A DNA stretch of 64,000 nucleotides from Rhizobium sp. 18055 (GTDB lineage Bacteria; Pseudomonadota; Alphaproteobacteria; Rhizobiales; Rhizobiaceae): assembly GCF_902706285.1 (NCBI RefSeq), contig NZ_CACSKD010000004.1, positions 359,710 to 423,709 of the forward strand, written 5' to 3'. Made by a program: the position numbers and the translations under genes. Shown here piece after piece: positions 27,862-36,621 of the stretch (position 1 is the first letter of the stretch; every line of letters starts with the position of its first letter). The notes below the pieces were generated by a model that worked only from the letters and a program-made list of their open reading frames with translations, did no database searches and was not told the origin of the DNA.

Positions 27862-29422
27862 GGGCCTGGGTGCGGCCGCCCATCAGCAGGCCAATCTCGT
27901 CGATATCGGCCTTGTCGTTGTCGACGATCCCCATGATCTTCCCTTCATAAAGCACGGCAATGCGGTCGGAGAGATTGAGCAGCTCTTCGAGTTCTTCGGA
28001 AATCAGAATGATGCCGGCGCCGGCATCGCGCAGCTCGACGATGTAGCGCAGCATGGTGTTGATGGCACCGACATCCAGACCGCGGCTCGGATAGGCAGCA
28101 ATCAGTACCTTGTCGGCGATGCGCATTTCGCGGCGGGCGACGAGGCGCTGTTGGTTGCCGCCCGAGAGGTTGCGGATCGGCATGCCGAAATCGGGGATGG
28201 CGACATTGGCGGCCGCGGCGATCTCCTTGGCAAGCGCCGTCGCTGCACCCGGCTTATAGCTCCCGCCTGAAGAGACCGGCCGCTTCTTGTATTCGCGCAT
28301 CACGGCGTTGACAGTGATGCTGAGCGCAGGCGCCAGGCCGCTGTGCAGGCGGTCTTCCGGAATATGGCCGATGCCGCTTTCGGCAAAGGCGGCGGCATTG
28401 CTTTTGTCGATAGGTTTGCCGTCGATCAGGATTCTCCCGGCGCTGACCGAGCGAATGCCGGTCAGGACCTGGCTGAGTTCGCGCTGGCCGTTGCCGGCAA
28501 CGCCTGCAACGCCGACGATCTCGCCGGCGCGCACGTCGAGCGAAATGCCGTGCAGCGCCTCATTGCCGCTGTCGCCGATCGCCGAGACATTCTCGAGAGA
28601 CAGGACGGGCATGGCGGACATCGGCACGGCGCCGACGGGGCGGGCGCGCATGTCGGCCAGCACAATATCGCGGCCGACCATCAGCTTGGCCAACATACGG
28701 GGATTGCAGTCGGCTGTCTTTTCGGTGGCGATCTTCCTGCCGCCTCGCAGGATGGAGATGCGGTCAGAAATTTCCAGCACTTCGTCGAGCTTGTGACTGA
28801 TGAAGATGACGGCATTCCCGCCGGCCACGAATTCGCGCAGCGCCTTGAACAGTTCGCGGGCTTCGGCGGGCGTCAGGACAGCGGTCGGCTCGTCCAGGAT
28901 CAGCACGCGGGCCTGGCGCGCCAGCACGCGCAGGATCTCGACGCGCTGCTGCTCGCCGGTGGAGAGGTCGCTAACCCGTGCGCCGGGTTGGGTCTGCAGA
29001 TTGAATTTCGAGGCCAGTGCGGCGGTACGCTGTTCCAGCACCTGCGCCGAAGCGCGCCGTGGTGTTTCCGACCAGCCGAGATGGATGTTTTCGGCAACGG
29101 TGAAGGCCTGAACCAGCTTGAAGTGCTGGTGCACCATGCCGATACCGGCAGCAATTGCCTGCACCGGTGTGGCGAATTCCCGGGCGTAGCCATCGATGAT
29201 GATCTCGCCCGCATCGGCCCGGTAGATGCCGGTCAGGATGTTCATCAGCGTTGATTTGCCAGCGCCGTTCTCGCCGAGCAGCGCATGGATCTCGCCCGGC
29301 ATCACCTCGAGATCGACGTTCTCGTTGGCGATGACACCGGGGAAATATTTGGCGATGCCCTTCAGCTGAACGAGAGGCGGTGTGCCCGGCGGGGTAATGT
29401 AACGGGTCGCGTTTTCAGTCAT
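27848..29422 (-). CDS. Nucleoside-type ABC transporter ATPase (double domain)
   Basis: A 524-residue protein with two fused ABC ATPase domains. The first has Walker A GENGAGKS, signature LSTGEQQRVEIL and Walker B VLILDEPTAVL. The second has a degenerate Walker A (GVAGNGQREL) and signature LSGGNQQR, as usual for sugar/nucleoside-class ATPases (YufO, RbsA-like). It powers the importer. It lies between the binding protein and the permeases. Confidence 0.92.
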   Translation of the reverse strand: MTENATRYITPPGTPPLVQLKGIAKYFPGVIANENVDLEVMPGEIHALLGENGAGKSTLMNILTGIYRADAGEIIIDGYAREFATPVQAIAAGIGMVHQHFKLVQAFTVAENIHLGWSETPRRASAQVLEQRTAALASKFNLQTQPGARVSDLSTGEQQRVEILRVLARQARVLILDEPTAVLTPAEARELFKALREFVAGGNAVIFISHKLDEVLEISDRISILRGGRKIATEKTADCNPRMLAKLMVGRDIVLADMRARPVGAVPMSAMPVLSLENVSAIGDSGNEALHGISLDVRAGEIVGVAGVAGNGQRELSQVLTGIRSVSAGRILIDGKPIDKSNAAAFAESGIGHIPEDRLHSGLAPALSITVNAVMREYKKRPVSSGGSYKPGAATALAKEIAAAANVAIPDFGMPIRNLSGGNQQRLVARREMRIADKVLIAAYPSRGLDVGAINTMLRYIVELRDAGAGIILISEELEELLNLSDRIAVLYEGKIMGIVDNDKADIDEIGLLMGGRTQAREVA

Positions 29423-29500
29423 GAAATGGCACCGGAAGGATAAGGCGATGAGCCCGGCCGATCGTCGATGACCGGGCTCTTGGCGTGGAAGGTTTGTGGA

Positions 29501-30622
29501 TCAGGCGGAGAGGCCGCTGACGCCCTCGACCGACCAGTCCCAGTTGTAGAGCTCAAGCTCGGTCATCGTCTGGCCGGCAGCGACGCGCACCTTGCCGGTG
29601 GAGTCCTTCAGTTCTCCGGTGAACGGCGACCAGCCGCCCATGATCTTTTCGCGCACGGCGTCTGCAGCAGCAGCAACGTCGGCCGGAACCTTTTCGCCCC
29701 ACTTGTCGCGATCGACGCCGGCGCCCATGGCAAACAGCTGTTCGCTCGGCGCCCAGGTGCCGGCAAGACGCTTGCCGACCTGATCGACGTAGAACTTGGT
29801 GAAGTCGATGAGGATCGACGAGACATAGGAGTTGGGACCATAGCGACGGATGTCGGTGTTCCACATCGCAGCCCAGACACCGCGTTTTTCGGCGACCTGC
29901 AGATAACCGGCTTCGTCCATGATGCCGAACAGGAAGTCGCAGCCATTGTCGATCAGCGCCGTGCCGGCCTGGGTGGCGGCCTGCGGATCGAACCAGGAGT
30001 TGATGACGATCGTCTGCAGCGTTGCATTCGGGTTGACGGTGCGGGCACCCATCAGGAAGGCGTTGGTCGAGGTATAGACGGAAGCAACAGGGAAGGAGGC
30101 CACATAGCCGAGCTTGCCGGTTTTCGACAGATGGCCGGCGGCAACGCCGAGAACATAGGTCGGGTACCAGTGGGCGAGGTAGTACCAGCCGAGATTGTCC
30201 ATGGTGACGTGGCCGTTGCACTCCATGAAGGCCACTTCAGGCGCGCGCTTGACCACTTCATGCAGGAAGTCGCCGTTCGACGAGGTGTCGAAGATCATGT
30301 TGGCACCCTCCGACACGAACTGGCGGTAGGTGCGCGTTGCGTCTGCGGAGTAGGGGATGTTCTCGACTTCGAGAACCTTCTTCAGCTTCGGATAGGCCTG
30401 CTTGACGGCGAGCAGGCCCTGATGGTGGGCCCAGGTCCAGCCCTCGTCGGAGATCGGGCCGACATGGCCGAAGCCGACGACGGCATCCTCTTCCTTGATG
30501 GCAGCAAGCGGCGAGGCGGCAAGCGCCTGGCGGGCAAAGCCGGCCGGCAGCATGGCTGCGGCAGCGCCGGCAGCGCTCATGTTCAGAAATCCGCGGCGGG
30601 AAAGCGTACGCAAGTCGATCAT
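29501..30622 (-). CDS. BMP-family periplasmic nucleoside/purine-binding protein
   Basis: A 373-residue secreted protein with a twin-arginine-like signal (SRRGFLNMSAAGAAAAML). The mature part has the BMP/PnrA pattern: VGFGHVGPISDEGWTWAHHQG near the start and FGIMDEAGYLQVAEKRGVW in the second lobe. PnrA/BmpA proteins bind purine nucleosides; related ones bind other heterocycles. It is the first gene of the leftward operon, facing the rightward Rieske operon across a 450-bp control region. Confidence 0.88.
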   Translation of the reverse strand: MIDLRTLSRRGFLNMSAAGAAAAMLPAGFARQALAASPLAAIKEEDAVVGFGHVGPISDEGWTWAHHQGLLAVKQAYPKLKKVLEVENIPYSADATRTYRQFVSEGANMIFDTSSNGDFLHEVVKRAPEVAFMECNGHVTMDNLGWYYLAHWYPTYVLGVAAGHLSKTGKLGYVASFPVASVYTSTNAFLMGARTVNPNATLQTIVINSWFDPQAATQAGTALIDNGCDFLFGIMDEAGYLQVAEKRGVWAAMWNTDIRRYGPNSYVSSILIDFTKFYVDQVGKRLAGTWAPSEQLFAMGAGVDRDKWGEKVPADVAAAADAVREKIMGGWSPFTGELKDSTGKVRVAAGQTMTELELYNWDWSVEGVSGLSA

Positions 30623-31072
30623 GGAGTTCCCTTTTTTGTTTTGACGCGGCTGGCCGCGCTTTTGCTTTGTAATCGTTTTGGTGCTGGTGTCTTCGACGCA
30701 ACAACTATGCCAGTTGGCCTTGTTCCTCCGAGCAGTCGGGCCTGGCTACCGATCGTCCGGGTCTTTGCTGCAAGCCGATGTTGAAAATGGCGCGATCGTG
30801 CCTCCTCAACGATCCTGCGGATGTCCCCGCGCAAAGCCCCGTCGGGCCGTAGACAACGCGACGGCGCCAGACTGGCAAATCGACGTTGTTCGCAATAGGC
30901 CGAATTTTCGGATGATCATGATGCGCCAAAGGCAACAAGTCTGCGTGCAAAGCCACTTGAATTTCGATCCAGACAATGCCTAAAATGCCCAAAAGTAAAG
31001 CATGGCTATTTTATGTGCATTACGATGTAATTTTAGACGCGGGGTGAGGCGGATGCAGGCGATGAGCGAACA
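30623..31072. promoter_or_regulatory. Divergent control region of the central catabolic cluster
   Basis: This 450-base gap separates the leftward transporter operon from the rightward Rieske operon. No credible gene is seen in it. The 110 bases before the rightward genes are AT-rich and include a perfect 13-base inverted repeat ATTAC-gat-GTAAT (31019-31031), a candidate regulator site. The cluster's own LysR protein (34459-35388) is the obvious candidate regulator. No clear -35/-10 pair was identified. Confidence 0.5.
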
Positions 31073-31318
31073 ATGTCCGGGATAATTCAGGCGGCTCGCT
31101 TCACCTTTCGCGGGCAGATGGTGTGCGAGAGCTTCACCGAATTTGCGCTGCATCGCGCCCGCCGGCTGGATCTCGCTATCGATTTCGGCCTTTGCGATTC
31201 GGGATCGGCAACGCTTTCGGTGAAGGGCCAGGAGGATCTGGTCGATGCGTTCGAGATGGCCTGCAGCCTTGGCCCCTATGATTGCATTATTCTTGATATC
31301 GAGCGCGCGGCAGCGTGA
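31073..31318 (+). CDS. Acylphosphatase-like protein lacking catalytic residues
   Basis: An 81-residue protein that aligns over its length with the acylphosphatase fold: FRGQMVCESFTEFALHRARRL for the first strand-helix, then SATLSVKGQEDLVDAFEMAC and LGPYDCIILDIE for the second. The catalytic Arg of the usual GVGFR loop and the Asn of the VRN strand are absent, so phosphatase activity is unlikely. It opens the rightward operon, 13 bases before the Rieske gene. A small binding or assembly role is possible. A 10-codon ORF (31053-31085) overlaps its start. Confidence 0.55.
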   Translation: MSGIIQAARFTFRGQMVCESFTEFALHRARRLDLAIDFGLCDSGSATLSVKGQEDLVDAFEMACSLGPYDCIILDIERAAA

Positions 31319-31331
31319 AGAGGAGTGAACC

Positions 31332-32006
31332 ATGAAATTGAATGAGGGTTGGGTGCCGGTCGCGCTGTCGTCGTCGATCGAGGCCGGCACATCGGCAGGT
31401 GCCGTGGTCGAGGGCAGCGAGATCGTCGTCTGGCGCGACAATAGCGGCAATGCCCATGTGTGGGAGGATCGCTGTCCGCATCGCGGCATGCGGATGAGCT
31501 TCGGCTTCGTGCGCGGCGATCACATCGCCTGTCTCTATCACGGCTGGCAGTACGACACCGCTGGGCAATGTCGCTACGTCCCGGCGCATCCGACGCTGGA
31601 AGTGCCGCAGACCATCAAGGTGCCGACCTATCTCTCGAAGGAGAAGTACGGGATCATCTGGACGACGGCCGATGAAGAGAGCGCGCTGCCGGATGCCGGT
31701 ACAACAGGCGAGATCACGCCGGTTCGTAGCCTCTATGTCGATCGGGCGATTGGCGACGTTATCACCGCTTTCGAGGAAGCCGGCATGACGGCGCTTTCGG
31801 AGCAAGCCGGCAAGGTGCTGCTTGGCGATGATCTCCTGTTCATCGGCTTTCAGGCGACATCGGACGCGAAGGCCGCTGTTCACATCGTCATTCTGGGCTC
31901 GCCGGCGATCCATGCCGGCGCCAAGCAGAAGCACTATGCCCAATGGGCCGAGGGCCTCCGGTTTGCGCTCGAGCAGGCTGCAGTGCCTGTGGCGGAGGTC
32001 GCCTGA
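31332..32006 (+). CDS. Stand-alone Rieske [2Fe-2S] protein
   Basis: A 224-residue protein. Residues 1-112 form a complete Rieske domain with Cys48-x-His50 (CPHRG) and Cys67-x2-His70 (CLYHGWQ), including the flanking strands seen in VanA-type alpha subunits (IKVPTYLSKEKYGIIWT). The last 95 or so residues lack the 2-His-1-Asp iron site and match nothing I recognise. It should be the electron-donating Rieske component for the two catalytic subunits at 23569-24426 and 39618-40487, which lack these cluster loops. GAGGAG precedes its ATG, and its stop overlaps the start of the next gene. NdmD provides a Rieske domain in trans in a comparable way, but fused to a reductase. Confidence 0.85.
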   Translation: MKLNEGWVPVALSSSIEAGTSAGAVVEGSEIVVWRDNSGNAHVWEDRCPHRGMRMSFGFVRGDHIACLYHGWQYDTAGQCRYVPAHPTLEVPQTIKVPTYLSKEKYGIIWTTADEESALPDAGTTGEITPVRSLYVDRAIGDVITAFEEAGMTALSEQAGKVLLGDDLLFIGFQATSDAKAAVHIVILGSPAIHAGAKQKHYAQWAEGLRFALEQAAVPVAEVA

Positions 32007-32638
32007 TGTCCGGGATCACGCTCTACAGCTACGAACTCGACGAACAGAGTTATCGCGCCCGGCTTGCGCTTTCGATACTCGGGCTGCAGTGGACGACCAT
32101 CGCGGTCGACATGTTTCCGGGGGAGGAACAGAAGAAGCCGCCGATGCTGGCGCTGAACCCGCTCGGCACGCTGCCGGTCATTCGCGACGGTGACCTCGTG
32201 CTGTCGGGCACGGCGGCGATCCTGCTCTATCTCGCCAAGGCCTACGATCACGACAGGCGCTGGCTGCCGGATGATCCCGCAGCCTTCGGCGCGGTGACAA
32301 AATGGCTCGGCTTTTCCGAGACGGCGCTGGCGCCGGCGGTCGAGGCGCGGCTGCAGTCGCTGTTCGATACGCCGGGAGACGCGAAAGCGATGCACCAATC
32401 GGCGCGCAAGGCCTTCCGGATCATGGATGATCACATGACGGCACGTCATTTCGACGGCAAGGAATGGTTCGTCGGCGACGGACCGACGCTTGCCGATCTC
32501 GCCCTGTTCCCGTCCTTCGCGCTCAGCCGCGACTATGGTGTCGATCACGACGAGTACCCGGCGCTGCGCCGCTGGATTCGGCGTGTCCGCGCGCTAAAGG
32601 GCTTCCATACGATGCCGGGCATTCCCGACTATCATTGA
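32006..32638 (+). CDS. GST-like protein, possible NdmE-type partner
   Basis: A 210-residue glutathione S-transferase-fold protein. It has the thioredoxin-like start GITLYSYELDEQSYRARLAL, the cis-Pro region LNPLGTLPVIRDGDLVLSGT and the C-terminal FVGDGPTLADLALFPSF. Its ATG overlaps the Rieske stop codon (TGATG), so the two are translationally coupled. In the caffeine NdmCDE system a GST-like protein, NdmE, is needed for the complex of a Rieske-less oxygenase and its Rieske donor. The same structural role is inferred here; ordinary glutathione chemistry is the alternative. Confidence 0.8.
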   Translation: MSGITLYSYELDEQSYRARLALSILGLQWTTIAVDMFPGEEQKKPPMLALNPLGTLPVIRDGDLVLSGTAAILLYLAKAYDHDRRWLPDDPAAFGAVTKWLGFSETALAPAVEARLQSLFDTPGDAKAMHQSARKAFRIMDDHMTARHFDGKEWFVGDGPTLADLALFPSFALSRDYGVDHDEYPALRRWIRRVRALKGFHTMPGIPDYH

Positions 32639-32656
32639 TTTCAGATCGGAGTTTTC

Positions 32657-34459
32657 ATGAGCACGCTCACCCGTTTTTCCGTCAAGCCGCTGTCGATGCT
32701 GACACGGACGCTCGCCGACGTTGCTTTCGGGCGCCGCGACCCGGATCTGGTCATCCAGGGCGCGCGGGTGCTCTCGACCTACTCCGAGCGTATCCTGGCC
32801 GATAAGGAAATCTGGGTCTCCAATGGCCGCATCGCCGCCGTCAAGCCTTCCGGCAGTTATCGCGGCGGCTCGGCCAGGCTCTACGATGCGCGTGGCGGTA
32901 TCATTGCACCGGGGCTTGTCGATCCGCACATCCATATCGAATCCAGCATGGTGACGGCCTGCGCCTATGCCGAGGCAGCCTTGCTCAACGGCACGACGAC
33001 GATCTTCTGCGACAGCCACGAGATCGGCAACGTCATGGATGTCGCCGGCGTCGAGGCGATGCTGGAGGATGCGCGGCAGGCGCCGCTGTCGATCTTCCTG
33101 ACGGTGCCAAGCACGGTGCCGGCGACATCGCCGCAACTGGAAACGGCCGGTGGCGATCTGACGCCTGAAAAGATTGCCGCGCTGTTCGACAAATGGCCGG
33201 AGGCGGTGGCGCTCGGCGAAAAAATGGACTTCGTGCAGGTGGCGATGGGCGACGAGCGCAGCCACGCTATCCTCGCCGCCGCCCTGCAGCGCGGTCGCCC
33301 GGTTTCCGGCCACGTCTATGGCCGTGAGTTCGTCTCGGCTTACGCAGCGTCTGGCGTCACCGATACGCATGAAGCGATCGACCGTGATATCGCCGACGAC
33401 CTGCTGGAGGCTGGTATCTGGCTCTTCCTGCGCGGTGGCCCGCCGACGACACCGTGGCACAGCCTGCCGCACGCCATCAAGACGATCACCGAACTCGGCG
33501 CTTCGCACAAGCGCATTGCCGTCTGCACCGACGACCGTGACGCCGACGATCTCCTGTTGTTCGGCCTCGATTGGGTCACCCGCGAGGCGGTGAAGGCTGG
33601 CATGACCAAGGAACAGGCCTGGGCGATGGGTTCGCTGCATGGTGCGACGCGCTTCGGCATGGAGAATGAGATCGGTGGGCTTGGCGGCGGACGCCGCGCC
33701 GACCTCGTGCTTTTGACCGACGATCTGAAGCCGGTGAACACCTGGTACGGCGGCGAACTGGTTGTGGAGGATCGCAAGGTGACGCCCATCCTCGAGGAGG
33801 CGCTGTCCAAGCCCTATCGTTACCCGGATGCCGCCTACCACACCGTCAAGCTGCCAAAGAAGCTCAAGCTGACGCCGGATCTGCCGACCGAGAAGGTCAT
33901 TGCCCACACGATCAAGACCGAATTGCCCGGCATCACGCTTGGCCATCACAAGGTGACGCTCGATCCTGCCAACGACTGGCAAACGCATTTCGACCGGCAC
34001 GGCCTCTGCTTCGTCACCGTCGTCGAGCGTCACGGAAAATCTCCCGGCAATATCGGTTACGGTCTGCTGCACAGCTTCGGCCTGAAGCGCGGTGCTGTTG
34101 CCTCCTCGGTTGGCCACGATAGCCACAACATCATCGTCGCCGGCGCCAACGAGGCGGATATGCAGGTGGCACTCGATGCGATCGAGTCGACGCAGGGCGG
34201 CGTTTGCGTCGTCATGGACGGCAAGGTCACCGCGATGGTGCCGCTGCCGATCGCCGGCTTGCTCTCCGACAAGCGCGTGCACGAGGTCGCGGAAGAAACC
34301 AGGGCGCTGAAGGTCGAGTGGGAAAAGGCCGAGTGCACCATCGCTTATATGGGCTTCAACCTCATTCCGCTCTCCGTCATTCCCGAGATCCGCATCACTG
34401 ACAAGGGGCTGGTGCTGGTGCCGGAGATGGAGATCCAGACGCTGTTCGAGCCGGTCTGA
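32657..34459 (+). CDS. ade: Adenine deaminase
   Basis: A 600-residue amidohydrolase of the adenine deaminase (Ade/YicP) family. [21 protein letters not shown] holds the first metal ligands, [11 protein letters not shown] and HVYGREF follow the Ade pattern, and the C-terminal half carries the usual [15 protein letters not shown] segment. It deaminates adenine to hypoxanthine. GGAG precedes the start. It lies within the catabolic operon and its stop overlaps the LysR gene. A related aminoheterocycle rather than adenine is possible. Confidence 0.85.
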   Translation: MSTLTRFSVKPLSMLTRTLADVAFGRRDPDLVIQGARVLSTYSERILADKEIWVSNGRIAAVKPSGSYRGGSARLYDARGGIIAPGLVDPHIHIESSMVTACAYAEAALLNGTTTIFCDSHEIGNVMDVAGVEAMLEDARQAPLSIFLTVPSTVPATSPQLETAGGDLTPEKIAALFDKWPEAVALGEKMDFVQVAMGDERSHAILAAALQRGRPVSGHVYGREFVSAYAASGVTDTHEAIDRDIADDLLEAGIWLFLRGGPPTTPWHSLPHAIKTITELGASHKRIAVCTDDRDADDLLLFGLDWVTREAVKAGMTKEQAWAMGSLHGATRFGMENEIGGLGGGRRADLVLLTDDLKPVNTWYGGELVVEDRKVTPILEEALSKPYRYPDAAYHTVKLPKKLKLTPDLPTEKVIAHTIKTELPGITLGHHKVTLDPANDWQTHFDRHGLCFVTVVERHGKSPGNIGYGLLHSFGLKRGAVASSVGHDSHNIIVAGANEADMQVALDAIESTQGGVCVVMDGKVTAMVPLPIAGLLSDKRVHEVAEETRALKVEWEKAECTIAYMGFNLIPLSVIPEIRITDKGLVLVPEMEIQTLFEPV

Positions 34460-35388
34460 TGGATCCATACCGTTTGGGCCTTGTCGCCACCCGTATCCAT
34501 TATTTCCAGCTGGTGGCAAGGCTCGGCTCGATCCGCCAGGCGGCGCAGGCGCTGAACGTCGCGCCATCCTCCGTCAGCCGCATCCTGCGTCAGTTGGAGG
34601 AAGAGCTTGGTACGTCATTGTTCGAGCGCGTCCGGCAACGTCTGAAACTCACCAGCGCCGGCGAGTTGATGCTGTATCGCGCTCGCCTCAGTCTGTCTGA
34701 GCTCAACCGGGCCTGTAGCGAGATCAACGATCTGCACGGCCTGCACCGCGGTACGGTGTCGGTCGCCGTGATCGAGAGCGTGTCGCGCGGCATCATGCCG
34801 GATGCCTTGCAGGAGTTCTGGAAGCGGCATCCCGGTATTTCCGTCAATGTGCGGGTGATGGGCTCGCAACAGGCAGCGAACGCCGTGGCCGAGGGCGAAT
34901 GCGATCTCGCCGTGGTCTTCGACATCAAGGTGCCGCGCAATGTTCGGCGCATCGCAACGGTATCGTTGCCACTCGGCGTGCTGGCGCTGCCAAACAGCCG
35001 TTTTGCAGAGAAGAAGGAACTGAAGCTGTTCGATCTTGCCGGCGAAAGCGTCATCCTGTCGGACTCCAGCCTGACGCTCGGCAGTTGGATCGAGGAAGCC
35101 TTCAGCCGCTCCTTCATCGATTTGACGCAGCGCGCCCGCACCAATTCGATCGGCCTGATGGTCGATCTTGCCAAGCGCGATCTCGGCACCGTGCTGCAGA
35201 CCCGCGTCGGCATCGAGCAGGAGATTGCCGATGGCACGCTGACATTCGTGCCGTTGCGCGATCCGAAGCTCAATGCGCGCAAGCTGATGCTGCTGTCGCG
35301 CTCGGAGAAAGAGATGTCCGATGCGGCCTCGGCTCTCGGCAAGCTGCTGGCGCAGTCGATCGAGCGCTCCGGCGAGACGGCATTGTGA
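34459..35388 (+). CDS. LysR-family transcriptional regulator
   Basis: A 309-residue regulator. The N-terminal winged helix-turn-helix (YFQLVARLGSIRQAAQALNV, then SSVSRILRQLEEELGTSLFER) is followed by an inducer-binding domain. The ATG overlaps the adenine deaminase stop (TGATG). Placed in the middle of the catabolic cluster, it is the likely pathway regulator, responding to a pathway compound. Candidate operators are at 31019-31031 and 35441-35450. Confidence 0.88.
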   Translation: MDPYRLGLVATRIHYFQLVARLGSIRQAAQALNVAPSSVSRILRQLEEELGTSLFERVRQRLKLTSAGELMLYRARLSLSELNRACSEINDLHGLHRGTVSVAVIESVSRGIMPDALQEFWKRHPGISVNVRVMGSQQAANAVAEGECDLAVVFDIKVPRNVRRIATVSLPLGVLALPNSRFAEKKELKLFDLAGESVILSDSSLTLGSWIEEAFSRSFIDLTQRARTNSIGLMVDLAKRDLGTVLQTRVGIEQEIADGTLTFVPLRDPKLNARKLMLLSRSEKEMSDAASALGKLLAQSIERSGETAL

Positions 35389-35440
35389 GTTGTTGCGTTT
35401 TGCGCATCACTTCGATCAAAAAATAAGGACTATTGCGAAC

Positions 35441-35450
35441 AACTGCAGTT
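35441..35450. promoter_or_regulatory. Palindrome upstream of the ThDP decarboxylase genes
   Basis: A perfect 10-base palindrome AACTGCAGTT lies between the LysR gene and the decarboxylase operon, 32 bases before the ATG, flanked by TTGCG-like repeats. It may be an operator for the LysR protein. Evidence is symmetry and position only. Confidence 0.3.
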
Positions 35451-35481
35451 TGCGACTTTCGCGCTCAAATGAGGACGCACA

Positions 35482-35982
35482 ATGAAAAAATCTGCAGTTG
35501 ATGCCGTCATTCGCGGCCTGAAAAAGGCCGGTGTGAGCATTGTTTGTTATCTACCGGACTCGCTGTTCAAGGAACTCTATCCGGCGCTCGACGCCGACCC
35601 GGATATTCGCACCATCCGGGTGACGAACGAGGGCGAGGGGGCTGCCATTTGCGGTGGCGTGTTTCTCTCCGGCAAGCGCGCGGCGCTGATCATGGAAAAC
35701 TCCGGTCTTCGCGCTTCCGTCGAGCCTCTGGCCCGGATGGGGCTCGGTGCCGGCATTCCTGTCGTGATGCTGATGAGCTATCGCGGCGAACTCGGCGAGA
35801 ACAACTGGTGGGCCATTCCGCACGGCATCACCATGGAGCCGGTGCTGGATGCGCTACGTATTCCCTACCGCGTGGTGCGCGAGGAAGAGGCGATCGAGCG
35901 CGCCATCACCGATGCCTATCACTGGTCCTATGCCGCTTACTACCACTCGGCCATCGCGCTTGGCGGGGAGATCGTTCGATGA
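35482..35982 (+). CDS. ThDP-dependent decarboxylase, alpha (PYR) subunit
   Basis: A 166-residue protein equal to the pyrimidine-binding (PYR) domain of thiamine-diphosphate enzymes. The activating Glu is in VTNEGEGAAICGG, and MENSGLRASVEPLARM follows as in the sulfopyruvate/phosphonopyruvate decarboxylase family (ComD). It must pair with the PP-domain protein encoded next, with which it overlaps by 4 bases. Together they should decarboxylate a 2-oxo acid. AGGA precedes the start. Confidence 0.82.
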   Translation: MKKSAVDAVIRGLKKAGVSIVCYLPDSLFKELYPALDADPDIRTIRVTNEGEGAAICGGVFLSGKRAALIMENSGLRASVEPLARMGLGAGIPVVMLMSYRGELGENNWWAIPHGITMEPVLDALRIPYRVVREEEAIERAITDAYHWSYAAYYHSAIALGGEIVR

Positions 35983-36587
35983 AACGTTTCGATTGCATGA
36001 CGGCGCTCGCCGCCCGGCTCAAGGATGAACTGGTGATCCTGTCGCTCGGCGGCAGCGTCGATGAGTGGTACAATGCCGCTCCGCACATGCGCGATGCCAG
36101 CCTGTTCCAGCAGCAACTCGGCTGCGTGACGCCGCAGGCCTTTGGCCTTGCTGCAGGGTTGCCGTATCGACGCATCGTCTCGCTCGATACCGATGGCGGC
36201 ATGATGTTCAATCTCGGTATCCTCGCCACGCTGGGCAACGAGCAGCCGAAGAACCTGTTCGTTGTCGTCTGGGACAATGAAATCTACCAGTCGATTGGGG
36301 GGCCGCCGACGCACACCGCCTTAGGCCGCGTCGATATCGCCGCGATCGCCCGTGGCTGCGGTATCGACAACGCCTATACCGCACGCACGGTCGAGGAGTT
36401 CGACCAGCATTGCGCAGCAGGGCTTGCCGCCGACGTTCCCTATGTGATCGTCGCCAAGGTTTCCGGCACCGTCCAGCCCGATATCAAGCGCAAGCACAGC
36501 GATGGACGCGAAGACAAATACATCTTCGTACGTCATGTCGAGGCGACCGAAGGTATCGTCATCATGGGGCCGAGCGAGCACAACTAG
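35979..36587 (+). CDS. ThDP-dependent decarboxylase, beta (PP) subunit
   Basis: A 202-residue protein equal to the diphosphate-binding (PP) domain. The Mg/ThDP motif appears as DTDGGMMFNLGILATLG followed by VWDNEIYQS. It resembles ComE and the C-terminal half of phosphonopyruvate decarboxylase. Start ATG 35979 overlaps the alpha gene (ATGA). The substrate is unknown; a 2-oxo acid arising from side-chain or ring cleavage is plausible in this cluster. Confidence 0.82.
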   Translation: MKRFDCMTALAARLKDELVILSLGGSVDEWYNAAPHMRDASLFQQQLGCVTPQAFGLAAGLPYRRIVSLDTDGGMMFNLGILATLGNEQPKNLFVVVWDNEIYQSIGGPPTHTALGRVDIAAIARGCGIDNAYTARTVEEFDQHCAAGLAADVPYVIVAKVSGTVQPDIKRKHSDGREDKYIFVRHVEATEGIVIMGPSEHN

Positions 36588-36621
36588 GCACCCGCGAACA
36601 TAACCAGGAATAACGCATCAA

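Noticed and set aside
32594..34567. 657-codon open frame antisense to adenine deaminase
   Set aside because: It mirrors the real gene on the other strand, is rich in Arg/His/Asp with no family motif, and arises from GC-rich third positions.
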